A DNA stretch of 64,000 nt from Bacillota bacterium (GTDB lineage Bacteria; Bacillota; UBA4882; UBA8346): assembly GCA_023426245.1 (NCBI GenBank), contig JAFABB010000039.1, positions 1 through 64,000 of the forward strand. The letters run 5' to 3'. Of the stretch, positions 33,876 through 43,122 are shown in pieces. Within the stretch, counting starts at the first letter, position 1. Every line of letters starts with the position of its first letter. Made by a program: the position numbers and the translations under genes. Below the pieces are notes generated by a model, which did no database searches, had not been told where the DNA came from, and worked only from the letters and a program-made list of their open reading frames with translations.

Positions 33876-34616
33876 CTAATCAAACTTTTTTTCTTCAATT
33901 GCCTGTTGTAAGATATCGTGGATTTGATGGATTTGTTTTTCAATGTCATTTTGTGAAATGACTGCGCCGTGGCCGGGGATAATGATTTCCGGGTTAAGGT
34001 GAAGGATTCGCTCCAGGGAGTTCTTCCATTGTTGCCAGTCCCCACAGGCACCTTCTGTTAAATTAGGAAAGTAACCGTTTACTAGGCAATCTCCGCAAAA
34101 TAAAACCCGGTCGGAGGGAATGTAAACCGAAATATTGGTGGGGGTATGGCCGGGAGTCAGTAGAATTTGGGCTGAGATTTCCCCTAAATCAAGTTCCATA
34201 TCCCCGAAAATGAGCTGATTGGGATTTGCAAATTGGGTTCCCTGAAATAATATTTCGCCTTCGTGCCGTTCTTTACGGATACTATCAGGGATGGTTTGGT
34301 TATAATCATCTATGGTTGTAAGCAAATCCCTTTCTTGCCGGTTAATTTTGAAATGCCCGTAGATATCGATACCTTTTTCCCGAAAGAAACTGTTTCCGCC
34401 GGTATGATCAAAATGTTGTTCGGTGTTTACAACGATGAGGGTGTTTTGAGGGCGAACCGCCAAGGCGTATCCCCAAACAGTCTGGGCCGAAAGGAGGGAG
34501 GCCGAGCTATCTACGATCAGAGTGGATTTTTTCCCGGTGACGAAGCCTGAATTCACAGCCCAGGGTGGAATAAAAGCTAAGCCGGTCACCGCATAACAAT
34601 GTTCGGAATACTTCAT
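33876..34616 (-). CDS. Metallo-beta-lactamase-fold hydrolase with altered zinc motif (246 aa)
   Basis: Start at the ATG seven bases after GGGGGAGG. The HxHxDH motif is replaced by TEQHFDH: the first His is E66, with H68, D70 and H71 retained. The later ligands are present in TPGHTPTN, FCGDCLV and IIPGHGAV. The fold hydrolyses thioesters, lactones and similar bonds; the loss of one site-1 His suggests altered metal content or substrate. The gene overlaps nothing and is 26 bp downstream of the hemolysin III gene on the same strand. Confidence 0.82.
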   Translation of the reverse strand: MKYSEHCYAVTGLAFIPPWAVNSGFVTGKKSTLIVDSSASLLSAQTVWGYALAVRPQNTLIVVNTEQHFDHTGGNSFFREKGIDIYGHFKINRQERDLLTTIDDYNQTIPDSIRKERHEGEILFQGTQFANPNQLIFGDMELDLGEISAQILLTPGHTPTNISVYIPSDRVLFCGDCLVNGYFPNLTEGACGDWQQWKNSLERILHLNPEIIIPGHGAVISQNDIEKQIHQIHDILQQAIEEKKFD

Positions 34617-34642
34617 CAATCCTCCCCCTTTCCGGAAAGTAA

Positions 34643-35290
34643 TCACAGATGAATAAGGTATTTAAATACCAGCCAAAAGTGGCAAAAGCTCCCGGCAATC
34701 ACGAACAGATGAAAGATTTCATGGAAGCCGAACCATTTGGCATTTTTAAGCGGCCATTTTAAGGCATAAATCACAGCACCGACACTGTAAAACAATCCTC
34801 CGGCAATGAGCCACAGAATTCCGCCAATGGGAACGTTTTTGACCAGCGGCCAGAAAGCTACTACCACCAGCCAGCCCATGAGCACATAAATGGAAGTTGA
34901 GAGCCAGCGGGGCGCTTTATAGAAAGTATGGAAGATAACGCCCAAAAGGGCACAGCCCCAAATCACGCCGAATAAACTCCAACCCCAAGCGCCACGCAAG
35001 GGAACCAGGCAAATTGGAGTATAGGTACCGGCTATCAAAATATAAATCATCATGTGGTCGATATTTTGCAGGATTTTTTGCCATTTTTCCGGTACCGGCA
35101 ACATATGATAAAAAGCACTGGCTGCATATAGCAGGATCAGACTAGCGCCGAAAATGCTGAAGGAAACGACATGCCATGCGGTGCCAACAATGGCGGCATA
35201 GTACACCATTAGCACCAGGCCGGCAATGGAAAGAAACATTCCAAAAAGATGGGTCAAGCCGCTGACCGGATCGCGCAGTTTCAGTTTCAT
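34643..35290 (-). CDS. Hemolysin III / PAQR-family membrane protein (215 aa)
   Basis: Start at the ATG four bases after GGAGGATAAA. Seven membrane segments, with the family markers GLTHLFG at the N-terminus, SAFYHM near residues 60-65, DHMMIYILIAGTYTP at ~82-96 and a late HEIFHLFV. The three conserved His and the Ser/Asp form a metal site seen in adiponectin-receptor-like hydrolases. The role of the bacterial proteins is unsettled, and the hemolysin name is historical. It is the first gene of a two-gene run with the MBL-fold gene. Confidence 0.9.
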   Translation of the reverse strand: MKLKLRDPVSGLTHLFGMFLSIAGLVLMVYYAAIVGTAWHVVSFSIFGASLILLYAASAFYHMLPVPEKWQKILQNIDHMMIYILIAGTYTPICLVPLRGAWGWSLFGVIWGCALLGVIFHTFYKAPRWLSTSIYVLMGWLVVVAFWPLVKNVPIGGILWLIAGGLFYSVGAVIYALKWPLKNAKWFGFHEIFHLFVIAGSFCHFWLVFKYLIHL

Positions 35291-35588
35291 TTTATCCTCC
35301 GTCAAAATAGTTTTTTTGGGGAAATGGATTCGATCTGCAAGTTATCTTGCTTTTTCTAAGCCCAAGATTAAACCCCGGCGTATACTTTTCAGCCTTTCTA
35401 TCAAAGGCTTGAGAACTTTATTATATCATAAAGTGCTCATTCCTTTTACCCAATGGAACAACATAATACACAGTTAAAACAGAATTCATTTTTTAGGAGG
35501 CCAAGTAGGGTTTGAATCTTTATTGACGAATTATTTTAATGTAAAAGGTATGTAAAAAAACGGTAAAGATTTTGGAAGCCCTTAAACC
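35291..35588. other. Divergent intergenic region before the second YesMN locus
   Basis: A short hairpin AGCCTTT/AAAGGCT lies at about 35391-35409. Otherwise the region is AT-rich with no gene. GGAAG precedes the kinase start. No clear promoter hexamers could be fixed. Confidence 0.4.
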
Positions 35589-37430
35589 ATGAAAATACAG
35601 CTTAATCAATTGAACCCAAATTCGAAAACATCACTTGGCAAACGCATTGAGAGAGTCTTTATGAATCAGGGATTGCAATTTCGAATCGCTTTCTCTTTCA
35701 CTTTAATTTCTTTGATTCCGTTATTAGCGTTGGGTTTTTTTTCATACTATAAATCCGCAGGCACCATACAAGATATTGTAAGTCAATATACGAATGATAT
35801 CACCAATGAAATTAACATCAATATCTTTTTGAACTTCAAGGATATTGACGATATCAGTAAGATAGTATTAAATAGCGCTCCGCTCAAGGAAATCTTGGCG
35901 CAAGAAAGAACGGAAACAATTGAGGATAAAAATGAAAATTATTTGAAAATCATTTCAATCCTTAAGAGTATTAAATTTAGCAATGATTTCATCACCAGTA
36001 TTTACATTCTATCTTCCCAAAACAATACGATTTATGCAGTAGGCGATGTTACCGGAAACTACGGCATTAGTTTTTTAACCCCGGAATACCGGGCTAATTA
36101 CAAAAAATCAGCAATTTATCGGGAAACTTTGGCTGAATACAATAACTATAAATGGTGGCCTCCCCAAAATGTCTTGGGTCAAAATGTTTTTGTATTGACA
36201 CGCAAACTTTATGATATGGACCGGGGGAATTTGGGCGTCATCGTAATCCATGTCAATCAAAATATCTTAAGGAATATCGCCGACAGGTTGACCCATCACA
36301 AAAATACCTTGTTGTATTTAATCGATGAAGAGGGACGCTTTATTTATCATCCTGAAATTTCATTGATTGGAAAGAAAATTAAGGATCCGGAAATTTTGAA
36401 ACGGGTGAGCCAGAATGAAAGCGGGAGTTTTGTCACCCATAAAAGGCAGCCCAAACTATTTGTGGTTTATAATACTTTTTTCGTTACCGGCTGGAAACTG
36501 GTTGCCCTGATACCCTATAGGCAACTAATCGCCGAAGCCAGCACTTTGCGTAATGTCACCCTAATCATTTTTCTGGCATGTTTTGTATTGGTGCTCATTC
36601 TTTCATTTTTCATCTCTAGGGGGATCTTGAATCCGATCCGGAAATTGATTCAGCTCATGAGGCAGGGCGCCACCGGTGATATGAAAGTTAGATTCAATGC
36701 GTTATACCAGGATGAGATTGGCGATTTGGGCGTTTCATTTAATCAGATGATGGGGAATATCGAAAAATTGATGCAAATGGTGGAAGAAGAACAACAACAT
36801 AAGGTGAAAGCCCAGATTAGCGCCTTAGAGGCCCATATCAACCCTCATTTTTTGTATAATACTCTGGCCTCCATGTATTGGCTGGCAATGGCGGAAGGAA
36901 ACCATAAAGTCGGGCAAATGGCAGTTGCGCTTTCCAATTTCTTTAGGCTGGGATTGAATAAGGGAAAAGAATTCACTACCATTGAAAAGGAAGTAGAGCA
37001 TGTGAGGAGTTATCTAAGTATTCAAAAGATGCGTTTTGGGAATAAGTTTGAATATCATATCCAGGTCGATCCGAAGATACTCCAATATCAGACTATTAAA
37101 CTAATCTTGCAACCGCTGGTAGAAAATTCGCTGGTTCATGGGATTGAGGGATTGCCTGTACCGGGTTTAATTGAAGTTTCCGTATTCAAGGCCGGGGAGC
37201 GGATAACCTTCCGGGTCCTTGATAACGGTTCAGGAATTGCCAATTTGGCTGAGGATGGCTTGCCCAAAATAATGAACAGCGGTTACGGATTAAAAAATCT
37301 TCAGCAGCGGCTGAGTCTTTACTTTGAGAACGACTACTCCCTCAACTGTATGAGTGTTCCTAATCAAGAAACTGTTTTCGAGATTTCGATACCCGTCAGA
37401 AGCTACCAGGAGGGAGAGGAATATGTATAA
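35589..37430 (+). CDS. YesM/LytS-type sensor histidine kinase (613 aa)
   Basis: Same architecture as the kinase at 25617: membrane segment at ~32-54, extracytoplasmic dCache domain (~55-315) including KIKDPEILKRV, second membrane segment (~320-342), HAMP (~342-395), and kinase core HINPHFLYNTL (H420) with NGSGI in the ATPase domain. It overlaps the following regulator gene by eight bases. The input domain differs much from that of the first kinase, so the stimulus probably differs too. Confidence 0.9.
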   Translation: MKIQLNQLNPNSKTSLGKRIERVFMNQGLQFRIAFSFTLISLIPLLALGFFSYYKSAGTIQDIVSQYTNDITNEININIFLNFKDIDDISKIVLNSAPLKEILAQERTETIEDKNENYLKIISILKSIKFSNDFITSIYILSSQNNTIYAVGDVTGNYGISFLTPEYRANYKKSAIYRETLAEYNNYKWWPPQNVLGQNVFVLTRKLYDMDRGNLGVIVIHVNQNILRNIADRLTHHKNTLLYLIDEEGRFIYHPEISLIGKKIKDPEILKRVSQNESGSFVTHKRQPKLFVVYNTFFVTGWKLVALIPYRQLIAEASTLRNVTLIIFLACFVLVLILSFFISRGILNPIRKLIQLMRQGATGDMKVRFNALYQDEIGDLGVSFNQMMGNIEKLMQMVEEEQQHKVKAQISALEAHINPHFLYNTLASMYWLAMAEGNHKVGQMAVALSNFFRLGLNKGKEFTTIEKEVEHVRSYLSIQKMRFGNKFEYHIQVDPKILQYQTIKLILQPLVENSLVHGIEGLPVPGLIEVSVFKAGERITFRVLDNGSGIANLAEDGLPKIMNSGYGLKNLQQRLSLYFENDYSLNCMSVPNQETVFEISIPVRSYQEGEEYV

Positions 37431-39033
37431 GCTTTTGATAGTCGACGATGAGGAAATAATCCGGATGGGGATCTTCAATACCATTCCTTGGACCGATTTA
37501 GCGATTAGCCAAGTGAAAACCGCGGCTAACGGAGGGGAAGGGTTCACACTGTTTGAAGAAATTCATCCCGATATCATATTAACGGATATTCGGATGCCGG
37601 GTATGGACGGCTTGGAGCTTTTAGAGCGGGTTGTGCAGACCGGGACCGGTGTAAAAGTGATTATTTTGAGCGGTTTTGAAGATTTCGGCTATGCCCGGTC
37701 CGCATTGAAACTGGGAGCGTTTGATTACTTATTGAAAACGGCTGATATTGCGGAGTTAACCGAAGTTCTTCATAAAGCTGTCGTTGCCATTGAAAAAGAT
37801 CGGGAAAAGGAACGTCAACTTGATAGAAGCCTGCTGTTATTGAGAAATAGATATCTTAATGAGTTGCTTTTAAGGAGAGAGCGATTGGCCGAGATTTATC
37901 ATGAATTGAATCTGGCTGGAATAACATTGGCTGATGCTTTGATCATGGCGGTAGCTGAGATTGATGAAATTACCCTGTTTGATGAAGACTTCCCCGGTGA
38001 ACAGAGCCGGCTTTTAAGGTCACGGGTGCTTGAGATCGCCGGAGTGGAACTGGACAATCATGGAATATGCTTTGAGAGTCATTCGGAAGAGTTGGTTTGG
38101 ATTTATAGTTGTGACCCTGATTTAAGTGAAACTGAAAACCGGAGCCGATTCATAGCCAAATGCCAATCGGTTTCCAAACGGGTTGATTGTAGTCTTAATA
38201 TTTCTCTCAGGATAGGCCTTAGCAATGTTAGCTCCGGAGAAGCCAGGGTAAGTTTATGTTATGAACAAGCCAAAACGGCGCTGGAGTATACATTGTTTAC
38301 CGGAAAGAGTAGCTTCATTTTATTTGACGAGATTGCCGATAAAACGGGAGTTAACTTTCAAATCTCTGCCGATGATGAACATAGATTATTCTCGGCGCTG
38401 AGAGTAGCCGATAAACAATTGGTTTTGGATACCCTCAATACAATTTTCGAGCAGATCCGTGAATGCCAGGGCATCAGGGTTACCCATTTCCAACAGATTT
38501 GCGGCGATCTCATAAGCAGCGCCTTCCGGGTACTTCATGAGTTTAATATCAATCAGGCGGACCTGTTCGGGAAAGAGGTCCGTTCCTATGAAGAAATTAA
38601 AAAACACCGGGATTTCATCGAAGCCAGGCAATGGGTGGTTGCAATATTTGAAAAAATGGCCGTTTATATCCTAAACAACAAGATCCTTAAAAACAAGCGT
38701 GTAATTGAGCAGGCTAAACAGTTCATTGTAGAACATTATCACGAGGATTTGACTTTAAATAAAATAGCTGAAACGGTTTTTATGAGTCCGAACTATTTCA
38801 GTAACTTATTTCGTACCGAAGCCGGAGAAAGTTTTCTGGAATACTTGACTTCATTACGTCTGGATAAAGCAAAACAATTATTGGGTGAAAAGGACGCTAA
38901 AGCCTTTGAAGTCGGGGAGAAAGTCGGTTATGATAACCCGCAGTACTTCAGTAAGATTTTTAAAAAGTATACCGGAATGACGCCTTCTGAGTATAGAGAA
39001 TATTTACAAAAAAATTCCCATATGAATTCATAA
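37423..39033 (+). CDS. YesN-type response regulator with AraC DNA-binding domain (536 aa)
   Basis: The ATG lies inside the end of the kinase gene, after AGGAGGGAGAGG. Receiver at 1-125 with D55 in LTDIRMPG; a middle domain (~130-425); two AraC helix-turn-helix motifs at ~435-536 (VFMSPNYFSNLFR and VGYDNPQYFSKIFKK). It is expected to control the oxidoreductase and transporter genes that follow. Both downstream promoters carry a CCGTA-containing motif (39045-39063 and 40657-40675). Confidence 0.9.
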   Translation: MYKLLIVDDEEIIRMGIFNTIPWTDLAISQVKTAANGGEGFTLFEEIHPDIILTDIRMPGMDGLELLERVVQTGTGVKVIILSGFEDFGYARSALKLGAFDYLLKTADIAELTEVLHKAVVAIEKDREKERQLDRSLLLLRNRYLNELLLRRERLAEIYHELNLAGITLADALIMAVAEIDEITLFDEDFPGEQSRLLRSRVLEIAGVELDNHGICFESHSEELVWIYSCDPDLSETENRSRFIAKCQSVSKRVDCSLNISLRIGLSNVSSGEARVSLCYEQAKTALEYTLFTGKSSFILFDEIADKTGVNFQISADDEHRLFSALRVADKQLVLDTLNTIFEQIRECQGIRVTHFQQICGDLISSAFRVLHEFNINQADLFGKEVRSYEEIKKHRDFIEARQWVVAIFEKMAVYILNNKILKNKRVIEQAKQFIVEHYHEDLTLNKIAETVFMSPNYFSNLFRTEAGESFLEYLTSLRLDKAKQLLGEKDAKAFEVGEKVGYDNPQYFSKIFKKYTGMTPSEYREYLQKNSHMNS

Positions 39034-39211
39034 AAACGTGCAAGTTTTCCGTAGAAATAAACAATAAAATGTTGCTTCATTGCCGCTATAATGATGAAAG
39101 GCAATGATTTTTTTTATGTTAAGCTTTCTTTTGGACATTTAAATTTTACTCAAAAAATTTTTAAGTAGCGTTGGGAGATTGATCAAAGTTTTTGCAGAGG
39201 GGGATTAGAAA
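39034..39211 (+). promoter_or_regulatory. Control region of the FAD oxidoreductase
   Basis: GCAAGTTTTCCGTAGAAATA at 39040-39059 resembles GACAATTTTTCCGTAAGAAT upstream of the binding-protein gene at 40781. The shared core TTTTCCGTA suggests a common regulator, probably the adjacent YesN protein. A GAGGGGG ribosome-binding site ends the region. Confidence 0.4.
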
Positions 39212-40573
39212 ATGGTTGTTTATGATGTGGCGATTGTTGGAGGCGGAATCTCCGGAACCATGGCGGCCATAGCCGCTGCCCGTTGTGGGGCTAAAATCTT
39301 ACTTGTCGAACAATACGGTTTTCTGGGTGGAATGTTGACTGCGGCCGGAGTTGGACCCATGATGACATTTCATGCCGGAGACAAACAAGTAATCCGGGGG
39401 GTCACCGGGGAACTGATTGATCGCTTGGTGGATAAAGATAAGTCGGTCGGGCATATCTTTGACACCACTGGATTTACTTATACCGTTACTCCTTTTGATC
39501 TTGAAGGAATGAAGCGGGAGTTGGAAACCATGGTGCTAGAAAGCGGCGGGGAGATTTTGTATCATACCATGCTCGCAGGGGTGAAAACGGGTGGCGGTGA
39601 AATCAAAAATATTACTTTATGCAACAAAAACGGGTTAAGTGAATTGGCAGCGAAAGTGTTTGTCGATGCCACAGGCGACGCCGATCTTTCGGCTATGGCC
39701 GGGGTTGAATGTGCCAAGGGCCGCGAAACCGACGGAGCGGCTCAGCCGATGACTATGAAACTCCGGATGACTCATGTAAACATCGAAGAAGTAAAAGCAT
39801 ACATCAAAGCCAATCCGGATGAATTTCCCCGTTTAAAAGGGAACACCTCCATCATCGACCAGTCGCCCCGGTTATCCATCGGCGGTTTTGTCAATTCGGT
39901 AAAAGTCGCACGGGCAACCGGAGAAATCACGTTCCCCAGGGAAGAATTGTTGTTTTTTGAGACCAGTAACCCCGGCGAAGTCATTATTAATACATCAAGG
40001 GTGATTGGATTCGACAGTACAAATGCCTGGAGCTATAGCCGGGCGGAGGTAGAAGGCAGGAGACAGACCAGGGAATTGGAGCTGTTCCTAAAGAATAGAA
40101 TTCAGGGTTTTCAAAAGGCTCAAATTGTTTATTCCGGGCCGGCGATTGGGGTAAGGAGTTCAAGACAGATTAAAGGCCTGTACACGATAACAGCCCAGGA
40201 TTTGCTCTCCTGTAAAAAGTTCGCCGATGGAATCGCCCATTCGGGATACCCGATCGATATTCATAACCCCGGTGGGGAGGGCACCAAATCAATCCATCTT
40301 CAGGCGGGCCAATTTTATACCATTCCTTACAGGTCGCTGGTGAATGGACAAATTAACAATCTGGTTACTGTCGGGAGACCGATTGCCGCTACATTTGAGG
40401 CCCAGTCGGCGATCAGGCTATCTCCCACCGCTGGAGCGATTGGACATGCCGGTGGTGTGGCGGCGGCTCTGGCAGTAAAGGATAAAGTATCAACGAGAGA
40501 AGTAAATATTTCTGAATTGCAGAGCGTTTTAAAAGAACAGGGAGCTTATTTGGATATAAACTTACCGGCTTGA
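39212..40573 (+). CDS. FAD-dependent oxidoreductase, FAD_oxidored family (453 aa)
   Basis: The N-terminus YDVAIVGGGISGTMAAIAAA is a Rossmann dinucleotide-binding motif, followed by LLVEQYGFLGGMLTAAGVGP, typical of the PF12831-type FAD oxidoreductases. DATGDADLSAMAG (~residues 150-162) is the second FAD contact. The C-terminal segment SAIRLSPTAGAIGHAGGVAA closes the FAD site. Substrate unknown; family members are often found with sugar or polyol catabolic genes. The following genes encode an ABC sugar transporter, so it may oxidise the imported compound or its product. Confidence 0.85.
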   Translation: MVVYDVAIVGGGISGTMAAIAAARCGAKILLVEQYGFLGGMLTAAGVGPMMTFHAGDKQVIRGVTGELIDRLVDKDKSVGHIFDTTGFTYTVTPFDLEGMKRELETMVLESGGEILYHTMLAGVKTGGGEIKNITLCNKNGLSELAAKVFVDATGDADLSAMAGVECAKGRETDGAAQPMTMKLRMTHVNIEEVKAYIKANPDEFPRLKGNTSIIDQSPRLSIGGFVNSVKVARATGEITFPREELLFFETSNPGEVIINTSRVIGFDSTNAWSYSRAEVEGRRQTRELELFLKNRIQGFQKAQIVYSGPAIGVRSSRQIKGLYTITAQDLLSCKKFADGIAHSGYPIDIHNPGGEGTKSIHLQAGQFYTIPYRSLVNGQINNLVTVGRPIAATFEAQSAIRLSPTAGAIGHAGGVAAALAVKDKVSTREVNISELQSVLKEQGAYLDINLPA

Positions 40574-40780
40574 ATGTTTGCCGATTCGTAAAGAGAAAAA
40601 CCATAAGAATCTTTATGAATAAAGGAGTCTATTGAATCGTAAAAATGGACAATTTTTCCGTAAGAATGTTCATTTGTTTAAAAGTTTATTGAGATTATAA
40701 TAAAAATCACCATCAACCTTACCGCGGCGAAGGTCATAAAAACCAATGGATTGATTCGTAAAGTTATTGGAGGGAATTTC

Positions 40781-42037
40781 ATGAAAAAAATCAGATTTAA
40801 TTTGATGTTTTCGATTGGTGTATTGTTGGTGTTAACGGTTTCCATAATCGGGCTGGCGGCTGTCAAGCCGGTTACTTTAAAAATGGTTATTTGGGGTAAT
40901 CCAAGGCATGTCGATATGTACGATAAGCTTTTGGATTCCTACAAAAAAACACATCCCAATGTTAATATGGAGGTTATCGTCGCGCCTTACGGCGAGTTTA
41001 CTGAAAAAGTCACTTCCATGATTGCCAGCGGCAATCCACCGGATGTCACCTGGTGGTCTGAAGACAGCCTTCCTTACTTCGCAGACAAAGGGTATTTTAT
41101 GGAGCTTGATTCTACGCTCAAAAAGTGGGGCCCAGACTGGGATGTCAATGACTTTTACCCGTCCACCTTGGAGGCAGCCCGCTGGAAAGGGAAATTATAT
41201 GCGATACCCTTTTCAACTCCAGCCCCGGTTTTATATTACAATAAAAAACTCTTTGACGAAGCGGGTCTGAAATATCCGGATCAGAATTGGACCTGGGATA
41301 ATTTTGATGCGGCGGTCAGGAAATTGACGAAGGGTGAAGCGGCTACTAAGGTATATGGCGTCGATAACTTGTTGGATAAAGGAAATGATTGGCAGAACCT
41401 GTTGAATTTAATCCGGTCATATGGCGGAAAATTCATGAATAAGACCAAGACCAAGTGCATTATCAATAGTCCGGAATCAGTGCTTGCCCTTAAGAAATAT
41501 ATGGAATGGGTTAATGGCGGGTATTCGACTAAACCCGGAGTTTCCGCGCCTTTTGAACAGAACCGGGTCGGAATGTTCGTGGGATTTATGAGCATGAAAG
41601 CGCGCTTTGATGGTGTTAAAGATTTGGATTACGATATTGCTTATCTGCCCAAGGGTCCTGCCGGCCGGATATTACGGAGCGGGTTTGCGGGACTGGTTGT
41701 CTTGAAATCAACCAAATATAAAAAAGAAAGTCTCGATTTATTGGGTTTCTTAAGCAGTAAAGAAGGAATTAAAGCACAATCGCTCTACTTCGGGCCGCCG
41801 CGGAAATCGATCGGCCTTTCCAAGGAATTCCTCGATCCGGCAACACCGCCGGCGAATAAAAAAATATTCATCGAGTCATTGCAATATAGTTCGGTAACGG
41901 AGAAATTTCCCTTGTTTGTTAAGGCCAACATCATGGCGCAGGAAGAAATCGACTTGATGGTGGCGGGAAAACAACCGGTAGAAGAGACGCTAAAAAAGAT
42001 TCAGGAACGGATTAACGCACTTCTGGCAAATAAATAA
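40781..42037 (+). CDS. Sugar ABC transporter substrate-binding protein (418 aa)
   Basis: ATG after GGAGGGAATTTC. Signal peptide 1-25 ending GLAA, with no lipobox Cys, as in the other binding proteins here. The mature part has family 1 features: VTLKMVIWGNPRHVDMYDKL, NPPDVTWWSEDSLP and YAIPFSTPAPVLYYNKKLF. It delivers a carbohydrate to the permeases at 42179 and 43123. Expression is probably set by the adjacent YesMN pair. A hairpin element separates it from the first permease gene. Confidence 0.92.
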   Translation: MKKIRFNLMFSIGVLLVLTVSIIGLAAVKPVTLKMVIWGNPRHVDMYDKLLDSYKKTHPNVNMEVIVAPYGEFTEKVTSMIASGNPPDVTWWSEDSLPYFADKGYFMELDSTLKKWGPDWDVNDFYPSTLEAARWKGKLYAIPFSTPAPVLYYNKKLFDEAGLKYPDQNWTWDNFDAAVRKLTKGEAATKVYGVDNLLDKGNDWQNLLNLIRSYGGKFMNKTKTKCIINSPESVLALKKYMEWVNGGYSTKPGVSAPFEQNRVGMFVGFMSMKARFDGVKDLDYDIAYLPKGPAGRILRSGFAGLVVLKSTKYKKESLDLLGFLSSKEGIKAQSLYFGPPRKSIGLSKEFLDPATPPANKKIFIESLQYSSVTEKFPLFVKANIMAQEEIDLMVAGKQPVEETLKKIQERINALLANK

Positions 42038-42044
42038 ATTTTGA

Positions 42045-42143
42045 TGAGGCTGTCTTAAAGTAATTTAAAGCTCTTAAGGTATACAAAATACAATCACTGC
42101 GGCTGTATATCTTGACATTTAAATTTTCTTTGGGACAGCCCCA
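42045..42143. repeat. Inverted-repeat element between binding-protein and permease genes
   Basis: TGAGGCTGTCTTAAAG (42045-42060) pairs with CTTTGGGACAGCCCCA (about 42128-42143). The ends match the inner arms of the element at 23949-24079, which lies at the same relative position in the first transporter operon. Confidence 0.65.
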
Positions 42144-42178
42144 TTTTTAATCCCGGAACTGAAATGGAAGGAGATATT

Positions 42179-43117
42179 ATGGCGACAATTAAAATAAATT
42201 GCCCTGAAGGGACCGGGCCGGAATTATCCCAAAAGGGAGACCTGTTTCATGGCGACCGGCTTTGGGGAATTTTATTCATCATGCCTTTGATGATCGGTTT
42301 GGTCATCTTTTTGTTGATTCCGTTGTTACGGAGTGCATATTTAGGGTTCACCAATTTCAATGTATTGGAAGCACCCCATTTTATTGGAGTTCAGAATTAT
42401 CTGGACTTATTCAAACAAGATCCGATGTTTCAAAAAGCTTTTTTAAATACCCTGCTCTTTACCGCCGGGCTCGTACCCTTAAATGTGGTGTTGGCAGTTG
42501 TAACTTCGGTGTTATTGAATCAGGTGCGAAAATTGGCCAGCGTTTTTCGCACGGTTTATTTCATCCCGGTTATCACATCGGAAGTGGTATTTTCCGTGGT
42601 TTGGCTTTGGATCTGGAACTATGATTATGGTTTGGTCAATTATATATTGAGAATGATTGGGGTTGGCGGGCCAAATTGGCTGGGGGATTCAAATTGGGCC
42701 ATGTTCTCGGTGATTATAACCAGGGTTTTAAAAAATTTGGGGATGAATGTAGTAATTATCCTAGCTTCGTTACAATCAATACCGGAGATGTATTACGAGG
42801 CGGCGGAACTTGACGGGGCGAGTTGGTTTAAAAAAACCATCCATGTAACATTACCCGAACTGGGTCCGGTAATTTTTTTGACTTTGATGGTAACGGTAAT
42901 TGGCGCTTTTAAGGTATTCGGCTCAATTTATGTTTTAACAGGCGGCGGACCTGCCGGGGCAACCAATGTACTGGTGATGTATTTATATCAGATGGGATTT
43001 AAGACCTTTGAATATGGGAAAGCTTCCGCAATCGGAATGATTATCTTTATCATCGTATGCATTTTAACGCTGGTTCAATGGACTTTGCGAAAAAAAATGG
43101 TTTATCAGGAGGAATGA
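42179..43117 (+). CDS. Carbohydrate ABC transporter permease, MalF/UgpA type (312 aa)
   Basis: ATG after GGAAGGAGATATT. Six membrane segments; the EAA loop YYEAAELDGASWFKKTIHVT is specific for CUT1 permeases. It forms the channel with the second permease, whose start lies five bases downstream of this stop. The N-terminal ~28 residues are a hydrophilic extension, common in MalF-like proteins. Confidence 0.92.
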   Translation: MATIKINCPEGTGPELSQKGDLFHGDRLWGILFIMPLMIGLVIFLLIPLLRSAYLGFTNFNVLEAPHFIGVQNYLDLFKQDPMFQKAFLNTLLFTAGLVPLNVVLAVVTSVLLNQVRKLASVFRTVYFIPVITSEVVFSVVWLWIWNYDYGLVNYILRMIGVGGPNWLGDSNWAMFSVIITRVLKNLGMNVVIILASLQSIPEMYYEAAELDGASWFKKTIHVTLPELGPVIFLTLMVTVIGAFKVFGSIYVLTGGGPAGATNVLVMYLYQMGFKTFEYGKASAIGMIIFIIVCILTLVQWTLRKKMVYQEE

Positions 43118-43122
43118 TTGAG

